Source: Chondrilla cf. caribensis (lineage: Eukaryota; Porifera; Demospongiae; Chondrillida; Chondrillidae). Taken from it: DNA of 27,500 nt. The stretch covers positions 1,322,916-1,350,415 of the forward strand of contig OZ026558.1 in NCBI GenBank assembly GCA_964020155.1, in the 5' to 3' direction. Positions within the stretch are counted from its first letter, which is position 1, and each line of letters starts with the position of its first letter. Made by a program: the position numbers and the translations under genes. The notes below the pieces were generated by a model, which saw only the letters and a list, made by a program, of their open reading frames with translations, was not told where the DNA came from and made no database searches. Of the stretch, positions 11,918 through 22,762 are shown one piece after another.

Positions 11918-14193
11918 ATGTACTTCATCGTTTCAATGTGTGGTGTGGTGACTGTGCTTTTGGTGATACTGTGTGAAGCTGAAGCAAACACAATTGTGAA
12001 CAACTGTGTTTCTGACTATGAGGAGTTTGAGGAAAAGACCTTCAGCAATAAAGGGAACAGATACAAGTTGTATGATGTATTCTATCCACCAAACGGACAC
12101 CTACCATATGCAGTGGAGGTGACTTATCAAGCAGTGCTACCGAATGGAAAAGAGTATAACATAACAATTTATGATGGTTATTGTACCATTGCTAAGTGGA
12201 GGTGGATCTCTTCACCACTTTTTCTGTTTGTTGAACCAAGACTCTGGAATGCTATAGTTTTACACACCCTTAACTACTTCAGATCGTGGATAACTCCTTC
12301 AGTTATTCTCCGTGTACCCTATCCATGTACAAACAAGACTGTGGACGTTCTGGCTAGAATGACTAGTCTGGTGAGTTTGGTTTCAAACAGCTACACAGTC
12401 TCCATTTAGGATTGCATTTTAGGTGGAGTTATAAACATGTTTTGACTTTAGAATGAATAATCCTTGATATTCTAAACCATCTTGGCAAGTTTCCACTATA
12501 TGGGTTGTTGTCAAATATAATCATGAGCAAGTGACAATACCTTTGGTCCTAGTTGCCTGATATAAAAGGCAGCAAACAGCATAATATGAATTCAAATAAA
12601 AAGAAATTGCCCTGAAATTACATTTGATAGTTAGCAGCAATTCATAGAGTCTTGCTACATTCGAACTTGCTGCAATATTACTGACACCACGTCAATCACT
12701 CTTCAGGTATGGTGTACTAGATAACAAGTGCTAGATGCATCAAATTACAACGGTACTCTCATGGATTCCATTTTTTTCCTTACTCAGTCAGGTAGAATGT
12801 GTCGCATTATTACTAGTGTACTACTTACTACTTACTGTTATCTAGTACACCATACCTGAGGAGTGATTGACATGGTGTCGCATTATTACTGACACCACGT
12901 CAATCACTCCTCAGGTATGGTGTACTAGATAACAAATGTTATAATATGTATCAATATTACTTACAACTTTCATGGATTCCAATTTCCTTATACTTAGTCT
13001 AGTAGAATGACCAAATTTCCAGCTAGTACGTATATACACATGATATGTGCTCAGTAATATCGAGAAATTCATATATTACTTTCAAACACACTTAAATGTA
13101 CATAATGAATGTTACAATGCATATTTAATTCATTGCAATTCTACAGATTAACAAATATTCTCTCGGGGAACAGGGCAGTAAAACACCCTCTGGTAATGTT
13201 GTCAGTGACTGCAATGGAAAACAAACTGTTCACAATCCCTTAATAAGCTATGCAGTTCTGTCTAATGCCAATGAGGTTGGGATATTTGCAATCCTTATAG
13301 GAGGACTCTTTGCTATAGTCTTGGCCATTGTAGGCTCTTTGATAGTACTGAAGTGGCATTTGGAGGACAGAGTCAAGTTGAGCTACACATACTCCTACAA
13401 CCACTATGGATTCTGGTGGGGAGTGACCATCCTTGCGAGTATTACACTAGCATTGATTCTACGCTCAGACCTGGATGAACTGATTGAACTCCATAATGAA
13501 TATGTATCAACCCCTGGTTACTCCGTTGCTGCAGTTATGCTGATACTGTGTATTCTACCAGGTGTACTCATTACCATATACTTTGTCTACAAGACTAAAC
13601 AGCCACCAGCTATTCCCTACATTCTAATGATACCAGTCACTGTACTGTTCTGTTGTTGTAATACAAAACGTGCCAAGTTACTAGTGTTCGGGATGGCACT
13701 GTGGATTACCTTGGTTGCTCTACCTCTTACAGCTCTTCATGGAGCAGCAATACTACTTACAGTGATGGTGGAACCATTTGCTGTCATCACAAATACCCTA
13801 GTCCTAGTACTCCTCCTCTTCTGTCTCACTAACATATTTGCCTTATCATTTACAATTTCCGCCTATATCTTCACTCGGAAACATCAGAGACCACAAGGAG
13901 AAGGGACCACCATGCTACGTGCCGTCATACTTATCCTCTTGCTAGTCATGATTGGCTGCTTCTGCTTATGTATTGGCGTTATGGGCTATATGGTCAATGC
14001 GGACACCAAACAAGGAAGTTTTGTATCATTGGCGAGTTCTGCCTCTGTTCCACTCGTTCTAGGATTAGTTACATTTGGTCTCAAGAGGCTGATATCAAAA
14101 TGGCTGGATAAGGCTCCAAACTCTAATCCTCTGGTTGGGGAAGATCCAGCTAGAGTGGAACTGCTACCTCCAGAGTCAATGCTTGTTCCATAA
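11918..14193 (+). CDS. Gene C: multi-pass membrane protein with signal peptide and ectodomain
   Basis: Exons 11918-12370 and 13147-14193 (TAA) encode 499 residues. The ATG at 11918 starts a signal peptide (VVTVLLVILC). The ectodomain has sequons NIT and NKT and the conserved DGYCTIAKWRWISSPLFLF stretch. The donor GTGAGT at 12371 and acceptor CTACAG ending at 13146 give the family's phase-0 junction. Exon 2 begins INKYSLGEQGSKTPSGN and encodes the same membrane domain as A and D; its first extracellular loop reads SDLDELIELHNEYVSTPGYS. The tail is longer than in A and B because the first TAA is replaced by TCA, ending PPESMLVP. One codon is added near the N-terminus relative to B and D. The family is unrecognised; the reading frame is intact. 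Confidence 0.87.
12371..13146 (+). other. Intron of gene C
   Basis: Phase-0 intron of 776 bp. It holds three copies of the conserved intronic block seen once in A: direct at about 12678-12727, inverted at 12837-12879, and direct at 12891-12933. The last two form a hairpin. No gene is seen. Confidence 0.75.
12837..12933. repeat. Inverted repeat: 43-bp arms, 11-nt loop
   Basis: Arms 12837-12879 and 12891-12933 are reverse complements with one mismatch, around the loop GCATTATTACT. The right arm is the ordinary direct-orientation intron block also present in A and D; the left arm is an extra inverted copy. Confidence 0.88.
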
Positions 14194-16047
14194 AACTAAC
14201 ACTCATTGTACACAATACATGTAGTGCACATGCTCAGTATTACCTCTTTACATCCATTACTTGACATGCACTTTCTGACACATGCACACATGCACACACA
14301 TATTGTAACTTTATTTTCAACAATAATAATATTATTATGTACAGTTACTAGTATTCACTATAGGAGATTGGTGTATAATCAGTGATAATTGCCACATATA
14401 TTCATAGTTTAAACACCTTCATAATAATTTGGTACTCTTACAGTACATTTATCAAAAATAACACATGTTAGTGCTGAAATAATTATTCATTTTTATTTCT
14501 ATACATAATATTAATATTTTCATGATGTTGATTATTTATTTAATTTATTACAAACTGAAGCACCATCCTTTCAAACACATGCATGCGCACACATACTGTA
14601 ACATTGTTCCACAATAATATCATTATGTACTGTTACTGGTATGTACTATAATAGAAGATGGGCAATATTACGTGCTGAATGTAATGCTATTCTACAAATG
14701 TATCTGCAATATTTCCATTTAATAAAACCATCTAATTTTAACCATACTAATCTGATTTAAGAGTTTGCATATTTTTCAGCTGTCTATAGTATAAAGTGAA
14801 CTCATTTTCACCTCTGGACATGGAAACATGTTCACTGATTGATAATATAATAGTGTATAATACAAAATTAATTCAAAGAATAACACGTATTGAATGCTGA
14901 GTTACTGATTGATAAAGAGCTCAATATGTCTGGAAATTAGACAGCCAAATTAGATTTGTAAGGCTTTAATCTAAACATGTCCTACCCTGCTTTACACTGA
15001 TACAACTTCACTGTCACCAGATTGATATATCTACTTATAATGACTCCACATTCGTAATAATAAAACTGTTATGTACATGAGCTGATTCTGACATTCCTTG
15101 GTCAATAGGTTCAAGCCAGGGTTTTGTGAGCTCCATAGTTGCCAACCATTGAAAATTACTTTTGTGGACGTTTATCTAACTACACCTATGTGCTGCGGCC
15201 AAAATGGCTCAACAAATGTATGCAGGTTTAGTATCATTGACTGTGCTTGAGAATAGCTGTGAAAGTGGCCTAGAACCTTGTTAAATTTCATACTATGTCT
15301 AGTGTGAAATGAATGTATCCCAGTTTACAATTGCAATTAGGACAAAAAGTAGATTAGTATGATGAACATGATCAGCCAGTTCATGACGTCATATGGAAAA
15401 ATGGATGTCAAAAAACATGGTCAAATCTAAAAGCTGGTTTTTGAGGAATGATTCCATGTTATGTTCCATAGGAAAGTGATTGGGGGTTCTTACCCATGAA
15501 TAAACGACGAAGAACCAACACAAATCTTTCCAAGAGTTTTAAGATCAAAGTACTGAACACTGCTGAACAAGAATCGAACAGGCTAGATATTCATCCTGCA
15601 GAATGATGAATGGCAATAAAACAACTACATAGAATTGAAATGCTTGTTTGTCAATTATGATGGTACTACTAAAAATGATTTGGATGAAGACAATTAGATT
15701 TTGCACCCTGTGGTTGACTGTTGTTAAATCCACAACATTTCACCAATCAGTGCAGGACAACCCCCCAGAACAGTACCACTGGTAAAATCTGTGAGTGCCC
15801 CGGATGATCGGGACAGTTGGCAACTATGGAGCTTCCAAACAGGTCATGTCCAATATGAGAGACCAATGTATGTACATGTATACTTTGAGTACAGTATGCA
15901 TTGTATTTGCATGTACATATCTAGGCATGTAGGCACATATTATGTTCATAAATGTACATACGTATGTACAATAGGTAGATGTTACTGTATCGTATGCAAG
16001 AAGTCACTGCATGGTGTAGTATGCATGTTACACACACTGTACAGTGG

Positions 16048-16091
<44 letters not shown>

Positions 16092-16889
16092 GAAAAAAAA
16101 AAAAAACACACACAAGATACCATTGAATCTTCAGCAGTAGATAATCAGTTGAAACCAAAAAGGAAAATGTCACACTCAGATAAAGTGGAAGACAGAAAAC
16201 AGCGGTCTATGTATGAACATAGGTGAAAACTCGTACCTTCCATTAAAGAGCTAAAAGTAGTTTTAGAAAAATATGATAAAGGATAAACACATATGTCACA
16301 ACGCATTACACATCACAACAAAAACCAATATACAGGACCATCGATAACTCCATACTTTCTGACCACAAATGTACACACATACATGTAGGATGTTACATGT
16401 ACCATGAAAATATTATGCACGTATGTGTAGACTATTATAATGCTGGGGCATATGTAAGTATGTACATGTGACGTGAAACAAGCAAGCACTTCAGGATCAA
16501 AAACTCATGCAGACGATAATTATCATGCATGAACATACAATAATCATTTATTTACCACTATACCTTTATATGAAATATAGGATATCACCCAATACTATAC
16601 TGAGTTTCATATATTTTGGACTGAACCATCACATTTCAAATAGATAAATACAGTGCAACTCACTAAGTAAGTACCTTGAAGGGCACAGTAAATCTGTACT
16701 TCTTATCAGAGGTACTATCAGTACTGGTTGACATAGTGTACATGAGATGGAGACTGAGTGAAGTGTACTCACCAACCAAGAGTATGTACCAACCCAAATG
16801 CACTGTATTAGATTACACTCTTTGTGTCAATATTGTGAATCAGTGAATAGTAAAAAATACTGTCCTTTGGACTATTGGGTCAAGCTGTA
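14194..16889. other. Gene C 3' flank and C-D spacer
   Basis: Starts with the conserved 3' flank. About 14540-15100 and 15200-15945 align with the A-B spacer. The Crypton-like fragment of the A-B spacer is absent here: the sequence passes from CAGTGGGCA (about 16040) directly into (CA)n. From about 16250 it aligns with 4620-5290. The open frames here are short, CA-rich or not conserved, so I call no gene. Confidence 0.6.
16054..16114. repeat. (CA)n plus A14 compound microsatellite
   Basis: CA tract at about 16054-16090, an A14 run at 16093-16106, and a short further CACA tract. Confidence 0.93.
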
Positions 16890-17191
16890 CATAACATATA
16901 GGGAACAATACAGTACACAGCATTTTCAAAAAGGTATGATCAAATTGGTGACACCATAAAGAATACCCAAACATGGAACTGGCTCAAACATATTGTTCAG
17001 GTGGCTGACAAATGCAACCCTACAAACTGAAATGGTAACCAATAGTATCTCTTTCTATTCTTTATCAGTTCATCCAAACAATAAATATCGTAAGCATGAT
17101 TATATCCTCTATTAAACGGATAGGTTGGTGAGTGCCAGTCACTCTCAAAAAGGACTGTGAGCTGCAATCCATCTGCGAGAGAGCTCTCAGA
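16890..17191 (+). promoter_or_regulatory. Conserved upstream block of gene D (putative promoter and 5' UTR)
   Basis: Aligns along its length with 5300-5618 upstream of gene B, up to the ATG. The reading frame of exon 1 is open further upstream, but no in-frame ATG is seen there: the codon at 17132 is GTG, where B has no start either. The start is therefore placed at 17192. Confidence 0.35.
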
Positions 17192-20021
17192 ATGTACTCC
17201 ATCTCAATGTGTGGAGTAGTGACTATGCTTTTGGTGATACTGTGTGAAGCTGAAGCAAACACAACTGTGAACAACTGTGTTTCTGACTATGAGGAGTTTG
17301 AGGAAAAGACCTTCAGCAATAAAGGAAACAGATACAAGTTGTATGATGTATTCTACCCACCAAACGGACATCTACCGTATGCAGTGGAGGTGACTTATCA
17401 AGCAGTGCTACCGAATGGAACAGAGTATATCATAACAATTTATGATGGCTATTGTACCATTGCTAAGTGGAGGTGGATCTCTTCACCACTTTTTCTGTTT
17501 GTTAAACCAAGACTCTGGAATGTTATAGTTTTAAACACCCTTAACTACTTCAGATCGTGGATCACTCCTTCAGTTATTCTCCGCGTACCCTATCCGTGTA
17601 CAAACAATACTGTGGACATTCTGGCTCGAATGACTAGTTTGGTGAGTTTGGTTTCAAATACACAGTCTCCATTTAGGATTGCATTTTAGGTTGAGTTACG
17701 CACATTAAAGTGCTTTGACTTTAGAATGAAGGGGCCTAAAATGATACTTGATATTTCTAAACCATCTTGGCAAATTTCAACTACGGGTTGTTGTCATAAT
17801 TAATATAATCACAAGCAAGTGACAATCCCCCTTTAATCCTAGTTGCCAGCAAACAGAATAACATGAAATAGGAGAATTGGCATGAAATTACATTTGGCAG
17901 TTTGGCAGACAGTCATAGGATGTTGCTACATTCAAATTTTCCCCATTATTACTGACACCACATCAATCACTCCTCAGGTAAGGTGAACTAGATAACAAGT
18001 CTTATATGTTATGATAGAAGTTAGTTGACATGCTGAGCCTTAATAGATTGATGTCTATTTATTTGGACAATTACGCACGTCACTTGTTGGCAAATAATTG
18101 CAACGTTTCGCCCTCTTGGGCTTCTTCAGGCAATGCTTACAAAACTAAGTATGACAATAAAACTTGATAGGTGTGTAATGATAACCAATCAGGGTCCTAG
18201 TGATGGTGTAATCAAATCAGTCCAAATTTGGTCAAGGGGAAACCCCGAGTCCAAATTGAATGTACTGTTTGATTTGATGTAAATGCTCTCCAGAATCTTT
18301 CTTTCTTTCCATTTTTCTTCTCTTTTCACAATCTTGGCATTGTTCCAGTCTATTCTGTGGTCTTTATCCATGTGGATCCATCCATCCAACGAGCCGTTAC
18401 ACAGGGTGACCGAAGAAATGCCAATGCAGTCCACCACATGGATAAAGACCACAGAATAGACTGGAACAATGCCAAGATTGTGAAAAGAGAAGAAAAATGG
18501 AAAGAAAGAAAGATTCTGGAGAGCATTTACATCAAATCAAACAGTACATTCAATTTGGACTCGGGGTTTCCCCTTGACCAAATTTGGACTGATTTGATTA
18601 CACCATCACTAGGACCCTGATTGGTTATCATTACACACCTATCAAGTTTTATTGTCATACTTAGTTTTGTAAGCATTGCCTGAAGAAGCCCAAGAGGGCG
18701 AAACGTTGCAATTATTTGCCAACAAGTGACGTGCGTAATTGTCCAAATAAATAGACATCAATCTATTAAGTCTTATATGTATCGAAATTAATTACAACTT
18801 TCATGGATTCCAATTTTTTCCTTATACTTAGTCTGTTAGAATGATCAAATTTCCAGCTACGTATATACACATGATATGGGCTCAGTAATTTCAAGAAATT
18901 CACAAATTACTTTGAAACATGCTTAAATGTACATAATGAATGATACGATGCATATTCAATTCTTTGTGATTCTACAGATTAACAAATATTCTCTTGGGGA
19001 ACAGGGCAGTAAAACACCCTCTGGTAATGTTGTCAGTGACTGCAATGGAAAAAAAATTGCTCACATTCCCTCTACAAGCTTTGGGGTTCCGCCTCATTCT
19101 GTAGAAGGTGGGATATCTGTACTTCTTACAGCAGGACTCTTTGCCATAATCTTGGCCATTGTAGGCTCTCTGATAGTACTGAAGTGGCATTTGGAGGACA
19201 GAGCCAAGTTGAGCTACACGTATTCCTACAACCACTATGGATTCTGGTGGGGAGTAACTATCCTTGTGTCAATTATACTTCCATTGATTCTACTCTCAGA
19301 CCTTCATCAACTGATTAAACACCATGAATATGATTCAACCCTTGCTTACTCCTTTGCTGCAGCTTTCTTATTACTGTGTATTCTATCAGGTGTACCCATT
19401 GCCATATACTTTGTCTACAAGACCAAACAGCCACCAGCTAGTCCGTACATTCTAATGATACCAGTCACTGTACTGTTCTGTTGTTGTAATACAAAACGTG
19501 CCAAGTTACTAGTGTTCGGGATGGCACTGTGGATTAACCTGGTTGCTCTACCTGTTACAGCTGTTCATGGAGCAGCAATACTACTTACAGTGATAGTGGA
19601 ACCATTTGCTGTCATCACAAATACCCTAGTCCTAGTACTCCTCCTCTTCTGTCTCACTAACATATTTGCCTTATCATTTACAATTTCGGCCTATATCTTC
19701 ACTCGGAAACATCAGAGACCACAAGGAGAAGGGACCACCATGCTACGTGCCATCATACTTATCCCCTTGCTAGTTGTGGTTGGGTGCATCAGCCTTTTTA
19801 TTGGCAATATGGGCTATTTGGTCAATGCGGACACCAAACAAGGAAGTTTTGTATCATTGGCGAGTTCTGCCTCTGTTCCACTCGTTCTAGGACTAGTTAC
19901 ATTTGGTCTCAAGAGGCTCATATCAAAATGGCTGGATAAGGCTCCAAATCCTAATCCTCTGGTTGGGGAAGATTCAGCTAGAGTGGAACTGCTACCTCCA
20001 GAGTCAATGCTTGTTCCATAA
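17192..20021 (+). CDS. Gene D: multi-pass membrane protein with signal peptide and ectodomain
   Basis: Exons 17192-17641 and 18978-20021 (TAA) encode 497 residues. Signal peptide at 1 to about 22 (VVTMLLVILC). Ectodomain to 150 with sequons NTT, NGT and NNT and cysteines in NNC, DGYC and YPC. Stalk about 151-195, including SDCNG. Hydrophobic spans lie near residues 196-218, 239-257, 274-296, 327-355, 360-391, 407-432 and 448-468, with a shorter Cys-ended segment at 308-320 (FCCC). Basic loops fall on the side predicted as cytoplasmic. The cytoplasmic tail, about 30 residues, ends PPESMLVP. The donor GTGAGT (17642) and acceptor TTCTACAG (ending 18977) match the paralogues. Its 1336-bp intron contains a palindromic Penelope-like insertion. 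The N-terminal part of exon 1 resembles B, the C-terminal part resembles C (SWITPSVILRVPYPCTN), a mosaic. The family is unrecognised. Confidence 0.87.
17997..18009. repeat. Target-site duplication, left copy (13 bp)
   Basis: AAGTCTTATATGT occurs here and again at 18768-18780, on either side of the Penelope-like palindrome. The intron of A has one equivalent site (AAGTATTATATGTATC), consistent with duplication on insertion. Confidence 0.75.
18102..18129 (-). ncRNA. Hammerhead-ribozyme-like core in Penelope 3' tail (left arm)
   Basis: Exact mirror of the motif at 18680-18707, on the minus strand. Same reservations. Confidence 0.4.
18189..18452 (-). pseudogene. Penelope-like GIY-YIG endonuclease C-terminal fragment, left arm (mirror copy)
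   Basis: Mirror image of the right-arm fragment: its last 60 residues, from MDKDHRIDWNNAK to the stop, are identical in translation. The N-terminal residues diverge because they run through the spacer. This copy retains slightly less of the element than the right arm. Confidence 0.7.
18357..18620 (+). pseudogene. Penelope-like GIY-YIG endonuclease C-terminal fragment, right arm
   Basis: The frame is open from the spacer into the right arm and ends at TGA (18620). Readable landmarks are QGDRRNANAVHHMDKDHRID, then WNNAKIVKREEKWKERKILE, SIYIKSNSTFNLD and a DLITPSL end. In Penelope-like elements the region after GIY-YIG has this pattern (NA.A.H....HRIDW..AKI, E..W..RK..E...I......N.D). The conserved Glu (ILESIYI) and Asn (TFNLD) of the GIY-YIG fold are visible. 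The GIY-YIG motif itself, the RT domain and a genuine start are missing. Confidence 0.7.
18680..18707 (+). ncRNA. Hammerhead-ribozyme-like core in Penelope 3' tail (right arm)
   Basis: CTGAAGA (fits the hammerhead consensus CUGANGA) is followed by A, a 4-bp stem GCCC-AAGA-GGGC, then GAAAC. Hammerhead motifs are known in Penelope-like elements. I could not identify stems I and III or the UH cleavage site, so catalytic activity is not claimed. Confidence 0.4.
18768..18780. repeat. Target-site duplication, right copy (13 bp)
   Basis: Second copy of AAGTCTTATATGT, directly followed by ATCGAAATTA, which continues the intron as in gene A (ATCAAATTA). Confidence 0.75.
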
Positions 20022-20490
20022 CACTAACACTCATTGTACACAATACATGTAGTGCACATGCTCAGTATTACCTCTTTACATCCATTACTTGACATGCAGT
20101 GTAAATACATACATTTTTGCTATTATTATATGAACTGAAGCATTACCCTTTCAAACACATGCATGCACACACATACTCTAGCATTTTTTTCCACAATAAT
20201 ATTATTATGTACTGTTACTGGTTATGTACTATAGAAGATTGGTGCATGGTGACAAATGTTAGTGCTGAAGTAATGCTATTTTACGTACATATCTGCAATA
20301 TTATCTGATCTGAACCATACAAATCTGATTTCAGAGTTTGCATACATTTCAGCTTTTTATGGTACAAAACATGAACTCATTTACACCTCTGGACATGGAA
20401 ACATCATGTCATATCCCATACTACACTGATACAATTGAGATGTTACGAGATTATCAAATCTGTGACGTTGTAGGTACATGATGTACTGAT

Positions 20491-20559
<69 letters not shown>

Positions 20560-20840
20560 AACACACAAACACACAAACACACACACACACACACATGTTC
20601 AATTTCACTGAAATAGAAACAACTCACTGTTTGGTGAATCAATGAAACTAAATTCAGACTGTTGATACTTCAATATCAGTATGTAACATAAAACACTTTG
20701 TGTCATGGACTCACTGAAAATTGCATTTAGGTCATAACATTTTACTGCAAATAGATGGATATGGACACGTGGTATGATTTGAGCTTTCAAATGGAATGAC
20801 TTAGCATGCCAGACTACAGTCAATATGACAGCAAATTGAA
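20022..20840. other. Gene D 3' flank with partial copy of the B-C satellite unit
   Basis: The 3' flank conserved in all copies is followed at about 20400 by sequence matching the 1-kb unit of the B-C spacer: GTGACGTTG with a TACATGATGTACTGATG segment, a (CA)n tract, and the CTTCAATATCAGTATGTAAC landmark at 20668. It is cut off by the Penelope-like element at about 20844. No gene is seen. Confidence 0.65.
20492..20594. repeat. (CA)n microsatellite with ACAAACAC variants
   Basis: About 100 bp of CA repeats, interrupted near the right side by ATACAAACACACAAACAC. Confidence 0.95.
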
Positions 20841-20851
20841 TTTTTGAATTG

Positions 20852-20955
20852 AAGGTTCGTCCGGTCTGGCCTATGTATGTTTGTGGGCAATTACTACAGT
20901 AATTGACTTGTGTGTTCTGCTAGGGCTGATGTCATTATATTCTTATCTTTTATTG
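20852..20955 (-). repeat. Inverted, reordered copy of the adjacent Penelope ORF
   Basis: 20852-20905 is the reverse complement of 20956-21009 (54 bp, two mismatches seen). 20906-20955 is the reverse complement of 21039-21088 (50 bp, one mismatch seen). The order differs from a simple inversion, and 21010-21038 is skipped. Confidence 0.85.
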
Positions 20956-21250
20956 CAATTACTGTAGTAATTGCCCACAAACATACATAGGCCAGGCTGG
21001 ACGAACCTTAGGACAGAGACAGAAGGAACATAAGAAGGCAATAAAAGATAAGAATACAATGACATCAGCCCTAGCAGAACACACAAGTCAGACAGGCCAC
21101 ACTGTAGACTGGTCCCAAACAGAAATTTTAGCAACAAATCAGAATACCTCAAGAACATGCCTATTAGAATCATGGATTATCCAGAAAGAACCACACACTT
21201 TAAACAGAGAACTTGGAACGTTACCCACCACATACAAACAACTATTTTAG
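20954..21250 (+). pseudogene. Penelope-like GIY-YIG endonuclease fragment
   Basis: The frame reads CNYCSNCPQTYIGQAGRTLG, then QRQKEHKKAIKDKNTMTSAL, AEHTSQTGHTVDWSQTEIL, a LLESWIIQKEPHTLN segment, and ends at TAG (21250), about 98 codons. YIGQAGRTL..R..EH is the GIY-YIG signature region with its arginine; LLESWII and TLN fit the downstream Glu and Asn. The CxxCxxC before it resembles the cysteine-rich linker common in Penelope-like endonucleases. The first few codons overlap the junction with the inverted copy. The RT part is missing, so this is a 5'-truncated remnant. Confidence 0.75.
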
Positions 21251-21378
21251 TTCCCCAGTACTTTCATTATTATTCTTACATCATTTCACCGCCCACCTTA
21301 TTATTATTCACACATCATCTCATCATCACCTGTCATCACACGCATAAAAGGCGCACACACAATCTGTATTCCATACCA

Positions 21379-21412
21379 CTGAAGAAGACAGCAGTAAGCT
21401 GTCGAAACGTTT
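21379..21412 (+). ncRNA. Hammerhead-ribozyme-like core in second Penelope 3' tail
   Basis: CTGAAGA, then A, a perfect 6-bp stem GACAGC-AGTAA-GCTGTC, then GAAACGTTT. It has the same layout as the motif at 18680 but a different stem II sequence, so the stem looks maintained. The cleavage site and stems I and III are not resolved. Confidence 0.45.
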
Positions 21413-21452
21413 GGTGTAAAAAACTATTTGGCTAGTGAATTACATTGAATTT

Positions 21453-22762
21453 GTGACATATGTAAATAGCAGTTGCATATGCATATACGTAAAGACACAC
21501 ATACGTATGACTGTCATGCATTCATACAAGTTTGTTACAGTCTCCCAACAGAATATCATGCAATTGGAATGAATTAACACATTCAGCATAAACAACCATT
21601 ATCCTTTTGTAACATGCATGTACAGAGAATATTCGTTAATCCTTCCCCATGTCTACCAAACTGTTTTATCTGCCATATTATTATGAAATGAATTCACTTG
21701 TATGGCAACACTATACAAGTAATCTGCCAAGGAGAGCTAGCTAGTCAACTATCTATGTTACTCGCTGAAAAAAAAAAAACTAGTGAATGTATCATACATG
21801 CAATGCCATGTAGAATCGAAATGATTTGAAATGGACTAAAAATAGTATTATTATTAAAAATATTATTAATTTTATGTACTAATAATATGAAATGGAGACT
21901 CCATAATAGTAATGACAAAGTATGCACATAATATCTAGTAGATTTTCATTAAATCACAATAATAATATTATTAAGCTCTAGCAATTTAAATTAATACAAT
22001 GACAATGTAAAGTGGATTTATGTTCGTATCATTTGTTCTGAAATGATCAGTAAATATAATAATAGTAATGGTCCATTTCAAAACAATACCAATAATTGAA
22101 GCCTAATAGTATGTAACTTGTGCTTTAGGTATTATTATTATGAATTCAAAGTTTGTGTGGCGAGTTGCCAAATAGCAATGTTCTTATCTTCGATCACTGT
22201 GCTAAACCACTAGGATTTGAATGGTTGCATACACACCCCTAGAGTAACATGGCATCGATGAATCGAACGTATATAAATCAGCGAAGGTTCTTCTCCTAAG
22301 AGATACCCAAGTGATACAAGTGTGGGGATGGTAGCCTCACTAATTTTTCAACTCGAATTACCTCAGTATTGTAAAAAAATTCACTTCAGCACTGTCATAA
22401 TTAGCCCTTAGCTCTAATGTAGTATTATATTGACATCAGTACGTACAGCACATACCCACACAATTCACCCAAGTCCAATTTTCTGCATGCGGGAAAAAAA
22501 TAACTTTACAGCCACCAAGCTGGAATACTGGGTCCACCTACCTGAGGTTCTCTATTTAGTACAAACACATTCTACACTATTGTCTGCATACAACTTAGAG
22601 CACACCTATACATTTACACATAGGTATTACCAATAGCAAGCTGTCCCTGCACTATTACAAAGTCAACTAGTCAACTACAAAGGGTGCACTGAGAAGTATT
22701 GCCTTATAAAACAAGAGTTAATGAAGCAGCATTGAACACTATAGCAACTGTGTTTGTAAGGA
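21453..22762. other. AT-rich spacer between gene D and the P450 gene
   Basis: AT-rich DNA with many AATAATATTATT stretches (about 21840-22160). I see no conserved coding sequence, RNA gene or array. A 16-bp segment at 22279-22294 (CAGCGAAGGTTCTTCT) recurs inverted at 25066-25081. Confidence 0.6.

Larger units (their letters stand above)
18010..18767. mobile_element. Penelope-like element 3' end as a 337-bp inverted repeat, inside the gene D intron
   Basis: Arms 18039-18375 and 18434-18770 (the last 3 bp shared with the target duplication) appear to be exact reverse complements, around a 58-bp spacer (18376-18433). About 29 bp of unique sequence (18010-18038) lies before the left arm. Each arm holds the end of a GIY-YIG-type endonuclease ORF, a stop, and a 3' tail with a hammerhead-like core. 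Thus both outer ends are element 3' ends. Reverse transcriptase is absent, so the copy is non-autonomous. Confidence 0.8.
20844..21443 (+). mobile_element. Second Penelope-like element 3' end with scrambled inverted duplication
   Basis: It contains a GIY-YIG endonuclease ORF end (to TAG at 21250), a 3' tail with a hammerhead-like core, and an upstream block (20852-20955) made of two reverse-complemented pieces of itself. A candidate 9-bp target duplication, ATTGAATTT, is at 20835-20843 and 21444-21452. The surrounding sequence left of it matches the satellite unit near 9640, giving a plausible insertion point. No reverse transcriptase is present. Confidence 0.72.

Noticed and set aside
17132..17191. 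An upstream extension of gene D exon 1 starting at 17132
   Set aside because: The codon there is GTG, not ATG; the matching region upstream of B has no start, and the ATG at 17192 directly precedes a signal peptide conserved in the paralogues.
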